DNA of 64,000 bases from Spirochaetales bacterium (GTDB lineage Bacteria > Spirochaetota > Spirochaetia > UBA9216). A program made the translations under genes and the position numbers. Positions 42,302-50,812 of the stretch are shown here, one piece after another. Each line of letters starts with the position of its first letter. Position 1 is the stretch's first letter. The notes beneath the pieces are model-generated. The model made no database searches and had not been told where the DNA came from. It saw only the letters and a program-made list of their open reading frames with translations. The stretch lies in contig JAEKNX010000008.1 in NCBI GenBank assembly GCA_016839055.1, positions 124,001-188,000 on the forward strand, given 5' to 3'.

Positions 42302-43915
42302 ATGTACGCTGATTTAATCATGACTGGTAATATTTTTACCGGTTATTCTTCCGAACCCGAGCGTGGGGCAGTAATAATAATAAATGATACAATTCAAACT
42401 GTATCAGGCCCTGATGACTATCATAAGTGGAAAGGCCCAGAGACAAAGCTCTTTCAATTTAATGAAGAGCTGATTATTCCCGGTTTCCATGATTTTCATA
42501 CTCACACTTATGCGGGAGGACTCTCACAGAACAGCGCTTCTCTCTTTTCGGCACGCTCTGAAGATGAAGCCGCGCAGATGACAGCAGATTTCGCGGCAGA
42601 AAATCCTGATTCACAATGGGTTCTCGGCCTGGGATGGCACCATATATTCTGGGGAAAAAAGGAACTGCCTACGAAGGAGAGTCTGGACAGACTTATTCCC
42701 GACCGGCCTGTATTTCTATTCAATGTTGAATACCATGGAGCCTGGGTCAACTCAAAAGCACTTGAACTGACAGGAATCAACAGGACTTCTAAAGACCCCG
42801 AGTTCGGCAGAATTGAGAGGGACGGGAACGGGGAGCCTACAGGTTTCCTCTATGAAGATGCACTCGGTCTTGTTGCCGAAAAAGCATTATATCTGCCGGA
42901 TAAAGCCCGAGACCTGCAGTTTAGTAAGCTGCTTACAATGACGGCATCACTTGGTGTTACTTCGCTTAACGATATGATGCCTCTCCCCGGGATTCAGCTG
43001 GACGATACTGCCACATACCGGCGTTTTGAGCAGAATGGAGAGTTAACTCTTCGAATATATCTTGAAGGAGCTCTCAATGGTGATCTCAAGCATGCTAAGC
43101 AGCTTAGAAGTGATTACTCCTCCGGATTAATTCGGCTTTCAGGGCTAAAAGCCTTTCTCGATGGCGTTGCAACCACTTATACTGCTTCAGTTGTAGAACC
43201 CTACTCCGACCGGCCTGAGGCTACAGGAATAACACTTCTTCCTCCGAATTTAGTCGAGGATTGGGTCGTAGCAGCAGATAGGGATGGATTCAGGGTAAGG
43301 CTGCATGCATGTGGTGACGGCGGTGTCAGGCTCGGCCTGAATTGCTATGAGGCCGCGCAAAAAGCCAACGGCAGCAGAGATTCAAGGCATACGATTGAAC
43401 ATATCGAAACCCTCCATCCGGACGACTTCCCCCGTTTCAAGGAGCTTGATGTAATTGCATCAATACAGCCCGAACATCTTGCAATGACAGAAACATACAG
43501 CGAGACTCCCTATCTTGAGAGATTCAAAGGAGATAGACTGAAAAATATGTTTATAAACAATAGCTTCATCCAATCTGGTGTACATGTGGCCTACTCAAGT
43601 GATTTCCCTATAGTAGAAATGAATCCCATGAACGGAATTCATCGTGCGGTAACGAGGCTGCATAACGACGGAGAACCAAAGGGCGGATGGAATCCTGAAG
43701 AAAAGGTCAGCATAGGTGATGCACTTAAATGTTATACAAGCGGCGGCGCATTCGGCGTTTTCAGGGAAAATGAGATTGGGAAGCTCGGCCCAGGGATGAA
43801 AGCCGATATTGCAGTATTAAAGAAAAATCTTTTCAAACTTGACTGTCCGGAAGAGATAAGAGATGTCAAAATCAGAATGACGATTTTTAACGGAAAAATT
43901 ATTTATGAAAATTAA
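42302..43915 (+). CDS. Amidohydrolase family protein (YtcJ-like)
   Basis: 537 residues. Metal-dependent hydrolase of the amidohydrolase superfamily: the HxH site is in IIPGFHDFHTHTYAGG (about 60-75), other ligands in LHACGDGGVRLGL and HTIEHIETLHPDDFPRF, and the Asp in VAYSSDFPIVEMNPM. The C-terminal YTSGGAFGVFRENEIGKLGPGMKADIAVL closes the beta-sandwich. YtcJ-like enzymes are poorly defined; the actual substrate is unknown. AGGAGG is well placed before the ATG, 13 bases after the hydrolase gene, so it is the third gene of the operon, which ends in a terminator. Confidence 0.9.
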   Translation: MYADLIMTGNIFTGYSSEPERGAVIIINDTIQTVSGPDDYHKWKGPETKLFQFNEELIIPGFHDFHTHTYAGGLSQNSASLFSARSEDEAAQMTADFAAENPDSQWVLGLGWHHIFWGKKELPTKESLDRLIPDRPVFLFNVEYHGAWVNSKALELTGINRTSKDPEFGRIERDGNGEPTGFLYEDALGLVAEKALYLPDKARDLQFSKLLTMTASLGVTSLNDMMPLPGIQLDDTATYRRFEQNGELTLRIYLEGALNGDLKHAKQLRSDYSSGLIRLSGLKAFLDGVATTYTASVVEPYSDRPEATGITLLPPNLVEDWVVAADRDGFRVRLHACGDGGVRLGLNCYEAAQKANGSRDSRHTIEHIETLHPDDFPRFKELDVIASIQPEHLAMTETYSETPYLERFKGDRLKNMFINNSFIQSGVHVAYSSDFPIVEMNPMNGIHRAVTRLHNDGEPKGGWNPEEKVSIGDALKCYTSGGAFGVFRENEIGKLGPGMKADIAVLKKNLFKLDCPEEIRDVKIRMTIFNGKIIYEN

Positions 43916-43943
43916 TTAAGCAGGGCTTGGTCCACAATCCTCC

Positions 43944-43983
43944 GGACGGTTGTTTCAATCAGAGACAGCCGTCCTTTTTTCTT
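43944..43983 (+). terminator. Intrinsic terminator of the nhaC-hydrolase operon
   Basis: GGACGG / CCGTCC stem (43944-43974) extended by TGT/ACA, followed by TTTTTTCTT. Lies 28 bases after the amidohydrolase stop, in front of the convergent Lrp gene. Confidence 0.8.
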
Positions 43984-43993
43984 CAGACTATTA

Positions 43994-44482
43994 CTAATTG
44001 CCAAAGTCAGATTTATCAGGATGCCATTCATACTGGCTGCGGAGCACCTTTGGAACCAGCGCGACACTCTCAACTCGAACTCCTTCGTAAGCAGGAAGTT
44101 TCTGATAAATGAATTCATCCATCTCTTCAAGATTTTTAAAAAGGCCTTCTATCGACATCGTTTCCTTTCCGTTTCCAAAAGCCAGATAATTAACCTGAGG
44201 ATCATTTATCAAATCATGGCATATCACGTCCGCAGCCGATTCAGTTTCAATTTTAAGAAATATATCAACTGAAATAACATATCCGAACACTTTAGGTTCA
44301 AAAACCCAATGAGCACGCGCTGCTCCAAGTTCGACAATTCTGTCGATCCTGTTTCTTACTGTCCTGGGATTAAGATCGAGTTTTCTGGCAATTTCTGATG
44401 CGGGCATCCGTGCGTCGTTTCTAAGCTCCTGCGAAATCCGCCAATCAATCTCATCCAATGGTGAATACTTGCTATCTTTCAT
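43994..44482 (-). CDS. Lrp/AsnC-family transcriptional regulator
   Basis: 162 residues. The N-terminal winged helix-turn-helix reads LDEIDWRISQELRNDARMPASEIARKLDLNPRTVRNRIDRIVELG (9-53). The C-terminal half is the alpha-beta RAM effector domain, with VNYLAFGNGKETMSIEG as part of the ligand pocket. Such regulators respond to amino acids or related small molecules. It lies convergent to the transporter-hydrolase operon and next to it, so it is a candidate regulator of that operon; repeats near 39.82 kb could be its site. GGAG precedes the ATG. Confidence 0.92.
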   Translation of the reverse strand: MKDSKYSPLDEIDWRISQELRNDARMPASEIARKLDLNPRTVRNRIDRIVELGAARAHWVFEPKVFGYVISVDIFLKIETESAADVICHDLINDPQVNYLAFGNGKETMSIEGLFKNLEEMDEFIYQKLPAYEGVRVESVALVPKVLRSQYEWHPDKSDFGN

Positions 44483-44551
44483 CTTTACTCCGCTGTATTA
44501 CCCTTTTTTTCATCTTATATCAAAACATTAAGAAATTCCACAAATCTGTCT

Positions 44552-45421
44552 CTAATTATTCTCCAAGAATGTTCCATTTTCAAGCGCCTCGAAGGCCTCA
44601 TCCAGTTCTTTCTGAGTATTCATGACAATGGGTCCCCTCCATGCAACCGGCTCCTTCAGTGGAAGGCCTGAAATCAGCAGCAGTCCGGTACCGCTATCAC
44701 CGCTTTTTATTCGGATAGCATCGCCCTCTCCAAGAAGAACGAGTTCCCTGTTTTTGGCTATCTTCCCCTGGTATTCCGGCTTATCCTCAAAAGGAAATTC
44801 AAGCTCCCCACGGTAAATATAGAGAAGAACATTATCTTCGCTGTTAACATTTATTATTTTCTCTGTTTCCGGAGGAAGGCGCAAATCAATATAGGCAGGA
44901 TCAGTTCCGGAAACTATAACAGGACCGGCTACACCCGAGAATTCTCCGCAAATTATTTTAACAATGGAACCATCCGACTCGACTATCTCGGGTATTTGAT
45001 CAGCAGCAAACTCCTGGTACTCCGGGCCCGACATCTTTAATCCTTTAGGAAGATTAACCCAGAGCTGAAAGCCATACATTCTTCCGCCCGCGTCCCCCTT
45101 AGGCATCTCCTGGTGAATGATTCCGCTGCCCGAGGTCATCCACTGAACCCCGCCGGGACCGATAACTCCCTTATTGCCGAGGCTGTCTTGATGCTCAACC
45201 CGGCCCTCCATCATATAGGTAACTGTCTGTATACCCCTATGCGGATGCGTGGGAAAACCGGCAAGATAATCATCCGGCTTATCACTTCGAAAATCATCAA
45301 GCAGAAGGAAGGGATCATAATCCTCAGTATTGTAAAATCCAAAGGCCCTGTTCAGGCGGACGCCGGCTCCCTCAATAGTCGGGACTGCTTTCGATATTCT
45401 TTTTACTTTTCTAATCCTCAT
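44552..45421 (-). CDS. Pirin-family bicupin protein
   Basis: 289 residues, typical size. The N-terminal cupin holds the metal ligands of pirin: FPTHPHRGIQTVTYMMEG (two His), VEHQDSLGNKG (His) and IIHQEMP (Glu). The C-terminal half is the second cupin without a full metal site. Pirins are iron-binding redox sensors or quercetinase-like dioxygenases; the role in bacteria varies. Gene order and direction suggest it may be co-transcribed with the Lrp regulator downstream. Confidence 0.92.
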   Translation of the reverse strand: MRIRKVKRISKAVPTIEGAGVRLNRAFGFYNTEDYDPFLLLDDFRSDKPDDYLAGFPTHPHRGIQTVTYMMEGRVEHQDSLGNKGVIGPGGVQWMTSGSGIIHQEMPKGDAGGRMYGFQLWVNLPKGLKMSGPEYQEFAADQIPEIVESDGSIVKIICGEFSGVAGPVIVSGTDPAYIDLRLPPETEKIINVNSEDNVLLYIYRGELEFPFEDKPEYQGKIAKNRELVLLGEGDAIRIKSGDSGTGLLLISGLPLKEPVAWRGPIVMNTQKELDEAFEALENGTFLENN

Positions 45422-45514
45422 AAGGCCCTCCAGTCTGAGATAAGTATATCATGGGTTCCTGGAACTTTGTTTTTTCTGCTTTACATCCGACATACTGAAT
45501 GATTAAAATGGATC

Positions 45515-46099
45515 ATGAGAAAAAGATATAAATTGCTGATTCTACTCATGATGCCTTCTCTAATGCTTGTACTCAGCTGCGACCGTCCGGACCCCCGTAC
45601 TGCCGACTCGCTTGAACTGTCGATCCGGAATATCCTCGAAATGCCGACCTGCGAACAGATATACCGGGACATAGTCTATATAGGGGAGCAGCAGAAAGTC
45701 CTGTTTATAAAAACCATAGACAAGCGCCTTCTCTTCTCTATCGACATTAGAATTCAGGCAGGAATACAAGAGACAGATAAAATCCGAATCAGCCTTGCAG
45801 GTGCTGATAAAAACGGCAGGGCGCGGGCCATAGTTACAATGCCTAAGGCTGTTGTTCTCTACGCGGATGCTGATGAGAAAACTATCGAGCAGTATTTCAT
45901 CAAGGAATGGGGCGGTGAGATTGCTCGGCTTGATTATTATGATGAGATAAACCGAAAGAAAGAAGAGATAATAGCGGCCGCCCAGTCTTCAGGACTGATT
46001 GAGAAAGCGGAGGCTAACGCCGAAAAGCTGATTCGCAACTTCCTCCTGCTCGCCGGTATCGAAGTGATAGAGTTCAGGAAGGCTGCCGATGAAATCTGA
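45515..46099 (+). CDS. DUF4230-like lipoprotein
   Basis: 194 residues. Lipoprotein signal with lipobox LMLVLSC (Cys about 22). The mature part has a strand-rich centre (KVLFIKTIDKRLLFSIDIRIQAGIQ, RAIVTMPKAVVLYADADEKTIEQYF) and a charged helical end, as in DUF4230 proteins, whose function is not known. The stop overlaps the start of the next gene, which encodes a similar domain behind a membrane helix. The pair probably forms an envelope complex; this is inference from coupling. Confidence 0.72.
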   Translation: MRKRYKLLILLMMPSLMLVLSCDRPDPRTADSLELSIRNILEMPTCEQIYRDIVYIGEQQKVLFIKTIDKRLLFSIDIRIQAGIQETDKIRISLAGADKNGRARAIVTMPKAVVLYADADEKTIEQYFIKEWGGEIARLDYYDEINRKKEEIIAAAQSSGLIEKAEANAEKLIRNFLLLAGIEVIEFRKAADEI

Positions 46100-46853
46100 A
46101 AATAAAAAAAGAAAAAGAGGCAGGTTTCCCACAAGGCTCATCCTGGTGCTGTTAATCCTGATAGCGGCCGCTGCTCTGATAATCCTGTCTGAAGATATTT
46201 TCAAAATAAATATTCCAAACCCATTCATGCAAACCGACAAGACAGCATATTCAAATGCAATCCTGAAACAGGTGAAAGATATCAGCCGTATTAATACTAT
46301 AGAATTCATCTACAAATCGGTTTTCCCGTATGATCTGATAGACGGGAAGACCGACTGGAAACTCCTTGTAAGCCGCTTTAAAAATGGAGAAAAGCTGAGC
46401 TTCAAAGAGATAGAGATGCTTTCTATTCTCGGCATAGCCTCGCAGGCCGGAATAGACTTACTTGATGAGAATTATTCTTTCGCGGTTATTACTGCAAGAA
46501 TCAAGGCGGGGTTCGATTTCACCGGTACGGTATTTGATTCTCCGGAGACAGACCCTGAAAGAGCCGCCGAAGCAGTGATAATCAACAAAAAAGAAGGTAT
46601 CATTCAGATAAGACTGCCGGAGGCGGTGATCACCGAGGTGATAATTGAGGACGCGGACAGCTCATCCTATGATTATCCTGATCTCGACATCAGCCCGCAG
46701 CAGTGGAAGACCCTGACATCAATTTTAACGGGAATGCTGAAGGCGGAGGCAAAAAAAAGGGATATAACCGGAATAGCCGAGCGCCGGGGGCAGGAGCTCA
46801 TCAGAGAGCTTCTGGAAAACTCAGGATACAGCCAAGTGATATTTATTAAATAA
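46089..46853 (+). CDS. Membrane-anchored DUF4230-like protein
   Basis: 254 residues. A very basic N-terminus (KSENKKRKRGRFPTR) precedes one membrane helix (about 18-36), so the bulk is periplasmic. The region ISRINTIEFIYKSVFPYDLID... SFAVITARIKAGFDFTGTVF ... IIQIRLPEAVITEVIIEDADSS has the same strand order as the preceding lipoprotein and fits DUF4230. The two genes overlap by 11 bases and look like diverged duplicates, one lipid-anchored and one membrane-anchored. Function unknown. Confidence 0.72.
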   Translation: MKSENKKRKRGRFPTRLILVLLILIAAAALIILSEDIFKINIPNPFMQTDKTAYSNAILKQVKDISRINTIEFIYKSVFPYDLIDGKTDWKLLVSRFKNGEKLSFKEIEMLSILGIASQAGIDLLDENYSFAVITARIKAGFDFTGTVFDSPETDPERAAEAVIINKKEGIIQIRLPEAVITEVIIEDADSSSYDYPDLDISPQQWKTLTSILTGMLKAEAKKRDITGIAERRGQELIRELLENSGYSQVIFIK

Positions 46854-46871
46854 TTCTGGGCAGCAAGCCTC

Positions 46872-49370
46872 TTACGAAAGCAGACCCTCTGCCTCGATGT
46901 AGATTTTCAATTCTTCGAAGGCCGTTCTTACTGCAAGAAGATTTCCCTCAGAGGCTTCAAGTTCGCCGTCCCGAGATGAATATTCCAAATTCTTGGCAGC
47001 TTCGCCTAGATTATTCATGCTTAAGTTCAGTGCGCTACCCTTAATTGAATGGGCGATCTCCCTGCATCCCTCGGTATCACCACCGGAAAGACATTTTTCG
47101 ATTTCAGGAATCTGCCCCTCAACCTTCACCAGATACTCTTTGAGAACCCGTTTAACCACATCGGTATTCCCGAGGAAGGTCTCAACCGCATCATTAAAAT
47201 CAAAGGCTGCACGAGCTTCATTTACATTGTCCGATTCGTACTCCAATCCCTCAAGTTCTTCGATTTCCTCGATTTCCTCGATTTCCTCGATTTCCTCGAT
47301 TTCCTCGATTTCCTCGATTTCCTCGATTTCCTCGATTTCTTCGATTTCTTCGATAGAGACCAAGTCGGCACCAGACTCATGTATAGCGGCGGCACTACCG
47401 TCGTGACTAAGCCCTTTCCACTTTAGCAGAACAGGCTGGATGTCTTTCTTTTTAAAGGGCTTAGTCAGAAAATCGGACATTCCGCTTCCCATACATTTTT
47501 CCCGTTCACCCTTTATGGCACTCGCGGTAACTGCGACAATCGGGATATTAAGTCCGATACGGCGAATCTCGATTGAAGCCTCATAACCGTTCATTTCAGG
47601 CATCTGACAGTCCATGAAGATTATATCCGGGGCCGAATCTTCTGCCCTTGCCACGGCTTCAAGACCGTTAGCTGCAAGAACAACATCACAGCCTAGGTTC
47701 TGCAGGATTGACTTGAACAACTGCTGGTTTACCTCATGATCTTCCGCGACGAGGGCGGTTATGCGGCCTGCGGATTCATCATCAAGGGGAAGCAGTTCGG
47801 CGACTTCCTCTTCACTTACAGATTTCCGCATTCCTGCAAAAACCGAGAAGAGCTGATTTTTTTTAAGCGGTTTGTTTAAATATCCGCTAAACCATTTAAG
47901 CAGCTTCATCTTGGCTTCTTCAGCACTCCGTCCGGCCGGGCTGACCATATACATCTTGAGGTCCTTGAGACTCTGGTGTTCCGACTCATCTTTCATCGAA
48001 TTCACTTCACTCGCAAGGTACCAGCCGTCCATCCCCGGCATTATCTGGTCGATAATACAGGAAGTAAACGGAGACTCTGAGACAGCTGAATCCTTGATTA
48101 ATTCAAGTGCCTGTTTTCCGCCGGAGGCTTCCACAACCGAACATCCGAGTTCACTCAAATAGAGTGAGAGAATCTCACGGGCAGTCGGATTATCATCCAC
48201 AATGAGGACATTCTCGTCAGAATATTTCCCCCTGAAGGCCAAGTAAGGACTGGTTTCATTCTGCTTTCGAAATCTCGCGGTGAACCAGAAACTTGAACCC
48301 TCGCCGTACTTACTTTCCACTCCTATTTCCCCATTCATGAGATGGGTCAGGTTTCTTGATATTATGAGTCCCAGCCCCGTTCCGCCGAATTTCCTCGTTG
48401 TTGAAGAATCTACCTGGGAAAACTCCTTGAAAAGTTTTCCCATCTTTTCTTTGGCTACACCGATTCCTGTATCCCTGACACGGAACAGAATAAGAGCCTC
48501 TTCATCAGTTTCTTCCGCGGTGCTTATTCTGACTTCTATTTCGCCCTCAGAGGTGAATTTCATTGCGTTATTTACAAGATTCACGATTATCTGACGAAGC
48601 CTTGTCGGATCACCATAGACAAGATGTGGAACATCCGGTTCTATGTAAAGGGCTGTTTCAAGATTCTTCTCATGAGCCTTGAGTGCAATGAGATCTACTG
48701 CGCCCTGGGCTACTTCAAGAAGATCCATCTCTATTTCCTCGAGCTTCAGTTTTCCGGCTTCAATTTTCTCAACATCGAGGATGTCATTAATCAAACTAAG
48801 AAGGACCTCGGCTGAAAACTCCACCTGTCCGGCATATTCTTTCTGTTCCTCATCAAGATGAGTGTCCATAAGAAGCTCGGTCATTCCAATAATTGTATGT
48901 ATCGGAGTCCTGATTTCGTGACTCATATTTGCGAGAAATTCAGATTTTGTTTTTGTTGCCTGTTCTGCAATCTGCCGGGCTTTTTTCATTTGCTTCTCAA
49001 GCAGTATCTGCCGGGTAATGTCTTCAACTATTGCAAGCAGACAGAAGGGGGCATTCTTCTGGTAATTTATTCCTGATATATTTAACCTGCACCATCCGGT
49101 TCGGCCGTCCGGCTTTTTAAAACAGGCTTCAACCTTTATCCGTTTTCCACTGCCCTGCCGCAGCATAACGAACTTGCTCAAAATAAGCTCAGTATTGTCC
49201 GAAACAATAAGACCTATGATACTCTTTTTTTTAATTTCCGAAGCGCTGAGCCCGAAGATTCGGGACACGCCGCTATTGCACATGAGAATTTCACCATTAT
49301 CTTTGAAGAGCAGCATTCCCAGTGACGAATCCAGAAAAACTGATCTAAACAGATGTTCACTCTTGTCCAA
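46872..49370 (-). CDS. Hybrid sensor histidine kinase (PAS, HK, two receivers, HPt)
   Basis: About 832 residues, cytosolic. PAS domain (about 1-130), kinase with H-box ANMSHEIRTPIHTIIGM, N-box NLVNNAMKF, DTGIGV and GGTGLGL; first receiver (about 390-520, VLIVDDN...SCIIDQIMPGMDGW); second receiver (about 545-665, ALVAEDHEVN...IIFMDCQMPEMNGY); a repetitive Glu-Glu-Ile linker (about 680-715); HPt domain with phosphorylatable His in IAHSIKGSALNLSM near 785. This is a full internal phosphorelay. I chose the TTG at 49370 because GGGGGAGG sits 5 bases upstream; a TTG at 49385 has no site. It follows the double-receiver gene by 17 bases, a likely partner. Confidence 0.93.
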   Translation of the reverse strand: MDKSEHLFRSVFLDSSLGMLLFKDNGEILMCNSGVSRIFGLSASEIKKKSIIGLIVSDNTELILSKFVMLRQGSGKRIKVEACFKKPDGRTGWCRLNISGINYQKNAPFCLLAIVEDITRQILLEKQMKKARQIAEQATKTKSEFLANMSHEIRTPIHTIIGMTELLMDTHLDEEQKEYAGQVEFSAEVLLSLINDILDVEKIEAGKLKLEEIEMDLLEVAQGAVDLIALKAHEKNLETALYIEPDVPHLVYGDPTRLRQIIVNLVNNAMKFTSEGEIEVRISTAEETDEEALILFRVRDTGIGVAKEKMGKLFKEFSQVDSSTTRKFGGTGLGLIISRNLTHLMNGEIGVESKYGEGSSFWFTARFRKQNETSPYLAFRGKYSDENVLIVDDNPTAREILSLYLSELGCSVVEASGGKQALELIKDSAVSESPFTSCIIDQIMPGMDGWYLASEVNSMKDESEHQSLKDLKMYMVSPAGRSAEEAKMKLLKWFSGYLNKPLKKNQLFSVFAGMRKSVSEEEVAELLPLDDESAGRITALVAEDHEVNQQLFKSILQNLGCDVVLAANGLEAVARAEDSAPDIIFMDCQMPEMNGYEASIEIRRIGLNIPIVAVTASAIKGEREKCMGSGMSDFLTKPFKKKDIQPVLLKWKGLSHDGSAAAIHESGADLVSIEEIEEIEEIEEIEEIEEIEEIEEIEEIEEIEELEGLEYESDNVNEARAAFDFNDAVETFLGNTDVVKRVLKEYLVKVEGQIPEIEKCLSGGDTEGCREIAHSIKGSALNLSMNNLGEAAKNLEYSSRDGELEASEGNLLAVRTAFEELKIYIEAEGLLS
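47261..47350 (-). repeat. Nine-base tandem repeat inside the kinase gene
   Basis: On the plus strand CGATTTCCT is repeated 8 times exactly, followed by two CGATTTCTT copies. Translated on the minus strand it gives repeated Glu-Glu-Ile units between the second receiver and the HPt domain. Copy number changes would keep the frame and alter linker length by 3 residues each. Confidence 0.95.
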
Positions 49371-49387
49371 TAGATCCTCCCCCAAAA

Positions 49388-50638
49388 TCAGAAATCAGAG
49401 ACAAGAATCTCAAGAGCCTTCTGCTTGAGAGCCTCAGGCTTGAGTGGTTTTATTATATAACTCTTTACTCCAAAGCTCATAGCTTTTCCAACAGTTTCCT
49501 TTCTTGTGAGTGCTGAAAATACTATTGTGGGAATGTCAATTTTCTGCTGTTTCATGAACTGAAGCACCTGGAATCCATTCATCTCAGGCATCATCAAATC
49601 AAGGAAAACAAGGTCGAAGGTGCTGGATGCCAGATCCCTGACAAATTCCTTACCGTTATTGAAGATTGCCAGATCCCAGCCGGTATCAGCGAGTACGGTT
49701 TTAACCAGTTCCTGAATAACAATATCATCATCGACTACCGCTATTCTCGCTTCCGGATACATACGTTCCGCTTCGGTTGAATGCGACTCACTCTCAAACC
49801 TGAGGTCTATTGATTCTTCAGTATCCCTGACCGGAGCAGTTCTCGAAAGAATCCGTTCTGAGGCTACCTGGTCATGGGCGATCTGATCAGGCTTGAGCCC
49901 TAATAGATCATCCATAGCCAGATCGAGGCTCTCTTTAATATCTATACCGAAATAATCTGGTGATGATCTTATAAATTCATTAAGATACTCACTCGAAGCC
50001 AGGACTTTCACAGCCTTAGGCCGGGCCCCGGTTTGTCCAATGATAGTATCAAAAAGCTGGGCAAGTTTACCTCTGTCTCCCTCTGATAAATCGATATTGG
50101 ACATCATCATGAGAACCTTCGGCGTAACAACTTCATAGAGCTGCATTAATTCCGTGATTTTAAACTTCAGAAGTTCAATTTTTTCAGTGTTAAGCCCCAG
50201 TGCTATCTCAATAAATAGAATTTCATCATTAAAGTGTGCCTCAATTATGCACGGAGAATTATCGATTTCTACCTTAACCTTGAGAAAACCGGATATTGTC
50301 TGCAGGAGGGCATCAAGCTTAATCGGCTTTGAGAAAAATTTCTTTACATCGAAACTGGCCACACTGAGGATCTTTTCTCTATCTATCTTGGTGGAAACCA
50401 TGATAACAGGAACTGCGGCAATATTTGGATTTCCGACTTTCTCTCTGAGAATTTCGATACAGGATTTCCTGGACAGATAATATTCCATGATAATGAGATC
50501 TGGCAGCTCATTGCGCATTTTCAGCGCACCTTCAAGCCCGTTCCTGGCTTCAACTACCTCAAATCCGTTTTCACTCAGCTTGTTTGCCAAATATTCCCTG
50601 AAAAGATTCGAGTCATCAATAAGCAATACTTTCTTCAT
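49388..50638 (-). CDS. Double-receiver response regulator
   Basis: 416 residues. The N-terminal receiver (1-120) has the acidic pair in LLIDDSNLFR and Lys in FFSKPIK, but the phospho-acceptor position reads LIIMEYYLS, Glu instead of Asp, so it may be locked in a phosphorylated-like state. The middle (130-270) is helical with no recognised family. The C-terminal receiver (about 295-416) is canonical: AVVDDDI, LVFLDLMMPEMNG, YIIKPLKP. No DNA-binding or catalytic output domain is present. It directly precedes the hybrid kinase. GGGAG lies before the ATG. Confidence 0.9.
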   Translation of the reverse strand: MKKVLLIDDSNLFREYLANKLSENGFEVVEARNGLEGALKMRNELPDLIIMEYYLSRKSCIEILREKVGNPNIAAVPVIMVSTKIDREKILSVASFDVKKFFSKPIKLDALLQTISGFLKVKVEIDNSPCIIEAHFNDEILFIEIALGLNTEKIELLKFKITELMQLYEVVTPKVLMMMSNIDLSEGDRGKLAQLFDTIIGQTGARPKAVKVLASSEYLNEFIRSSPDYFGIDIKESLDLAMDDLLGLKPDQIAHDQVASERILSRTAPVRDTEESIDLRFESESHSTEAERMYPEARIAVVDDDIVIQELVKTVLADTGWDLAIFNNGKEFVRDLASSTFDLVFLDLMMPEMNGFQVLQFMKQQKIDIPTIVFSALTRKETVGKAMSFGVKSYIIKPLKPEALKQKALEILVSDF

Positions 50639-50660
50639 TCCGCTCTCCCATTATAAAACG

Positions 50661-50686
50661 GGGAACATCAAACGGACGATGTTCCC
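50661..50686 (-). other. Hairpin upstream of the double-receiver gene
   Basis: GGGAACATC / GATGTTCCC, 9 perfect pairs with an 8-base loop, 23 bases before the ATG. No U tract; a TATAAT follows on the minus strand between the hairpin and the ribosome binding site. Role unclear. Confidence 0.5.
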
Positions 50687-50750
50687 GGATAATTTTATTA
50701 TCGACAGAAAGATGGAATAATTGAGAAATGGATAAAAAGGCCAAATTCTT

Positions 50751-50791
50751 AAAAGAAAGTGCGGTTCCGGAAATCCGGCCGGCACTTTTTT
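50751..50791 (-). terminator. Intrinsic terminator after pheT
   Basis: On the minus strand AAAGTGC / GCACTTT (with further GG/CC pairing) enclosing an inner CCGG hairpin, followed by CTTTT. Located about 20 bases after the pheT stop. It also has a T run in the plus direction, but no plus-strand gene ends here. Confidence 0.75.
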
Positions 50792-50812
50792 AATTAGCTA
50801 ATCATTACCGCC

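Noticed and set aside
43912-44130. Minus-strand frame after the amidohydrolase gene
   Set aside because: It covers the terminator and lies out of frame over the Lrp gene end.
47261-47350. Possible CRISPR array
   Set aside because: Units are 9 bases and directly adjacent with no spacers; it is a coding tandem repeat.
47049-47426. Plus-strand frames with FLDFLDFLD or SISSISSIS repeats
   Set aside because: They are the reverse reading of the Glu-Glu-Ile repeat of the hybrid kinase on the minus strand.
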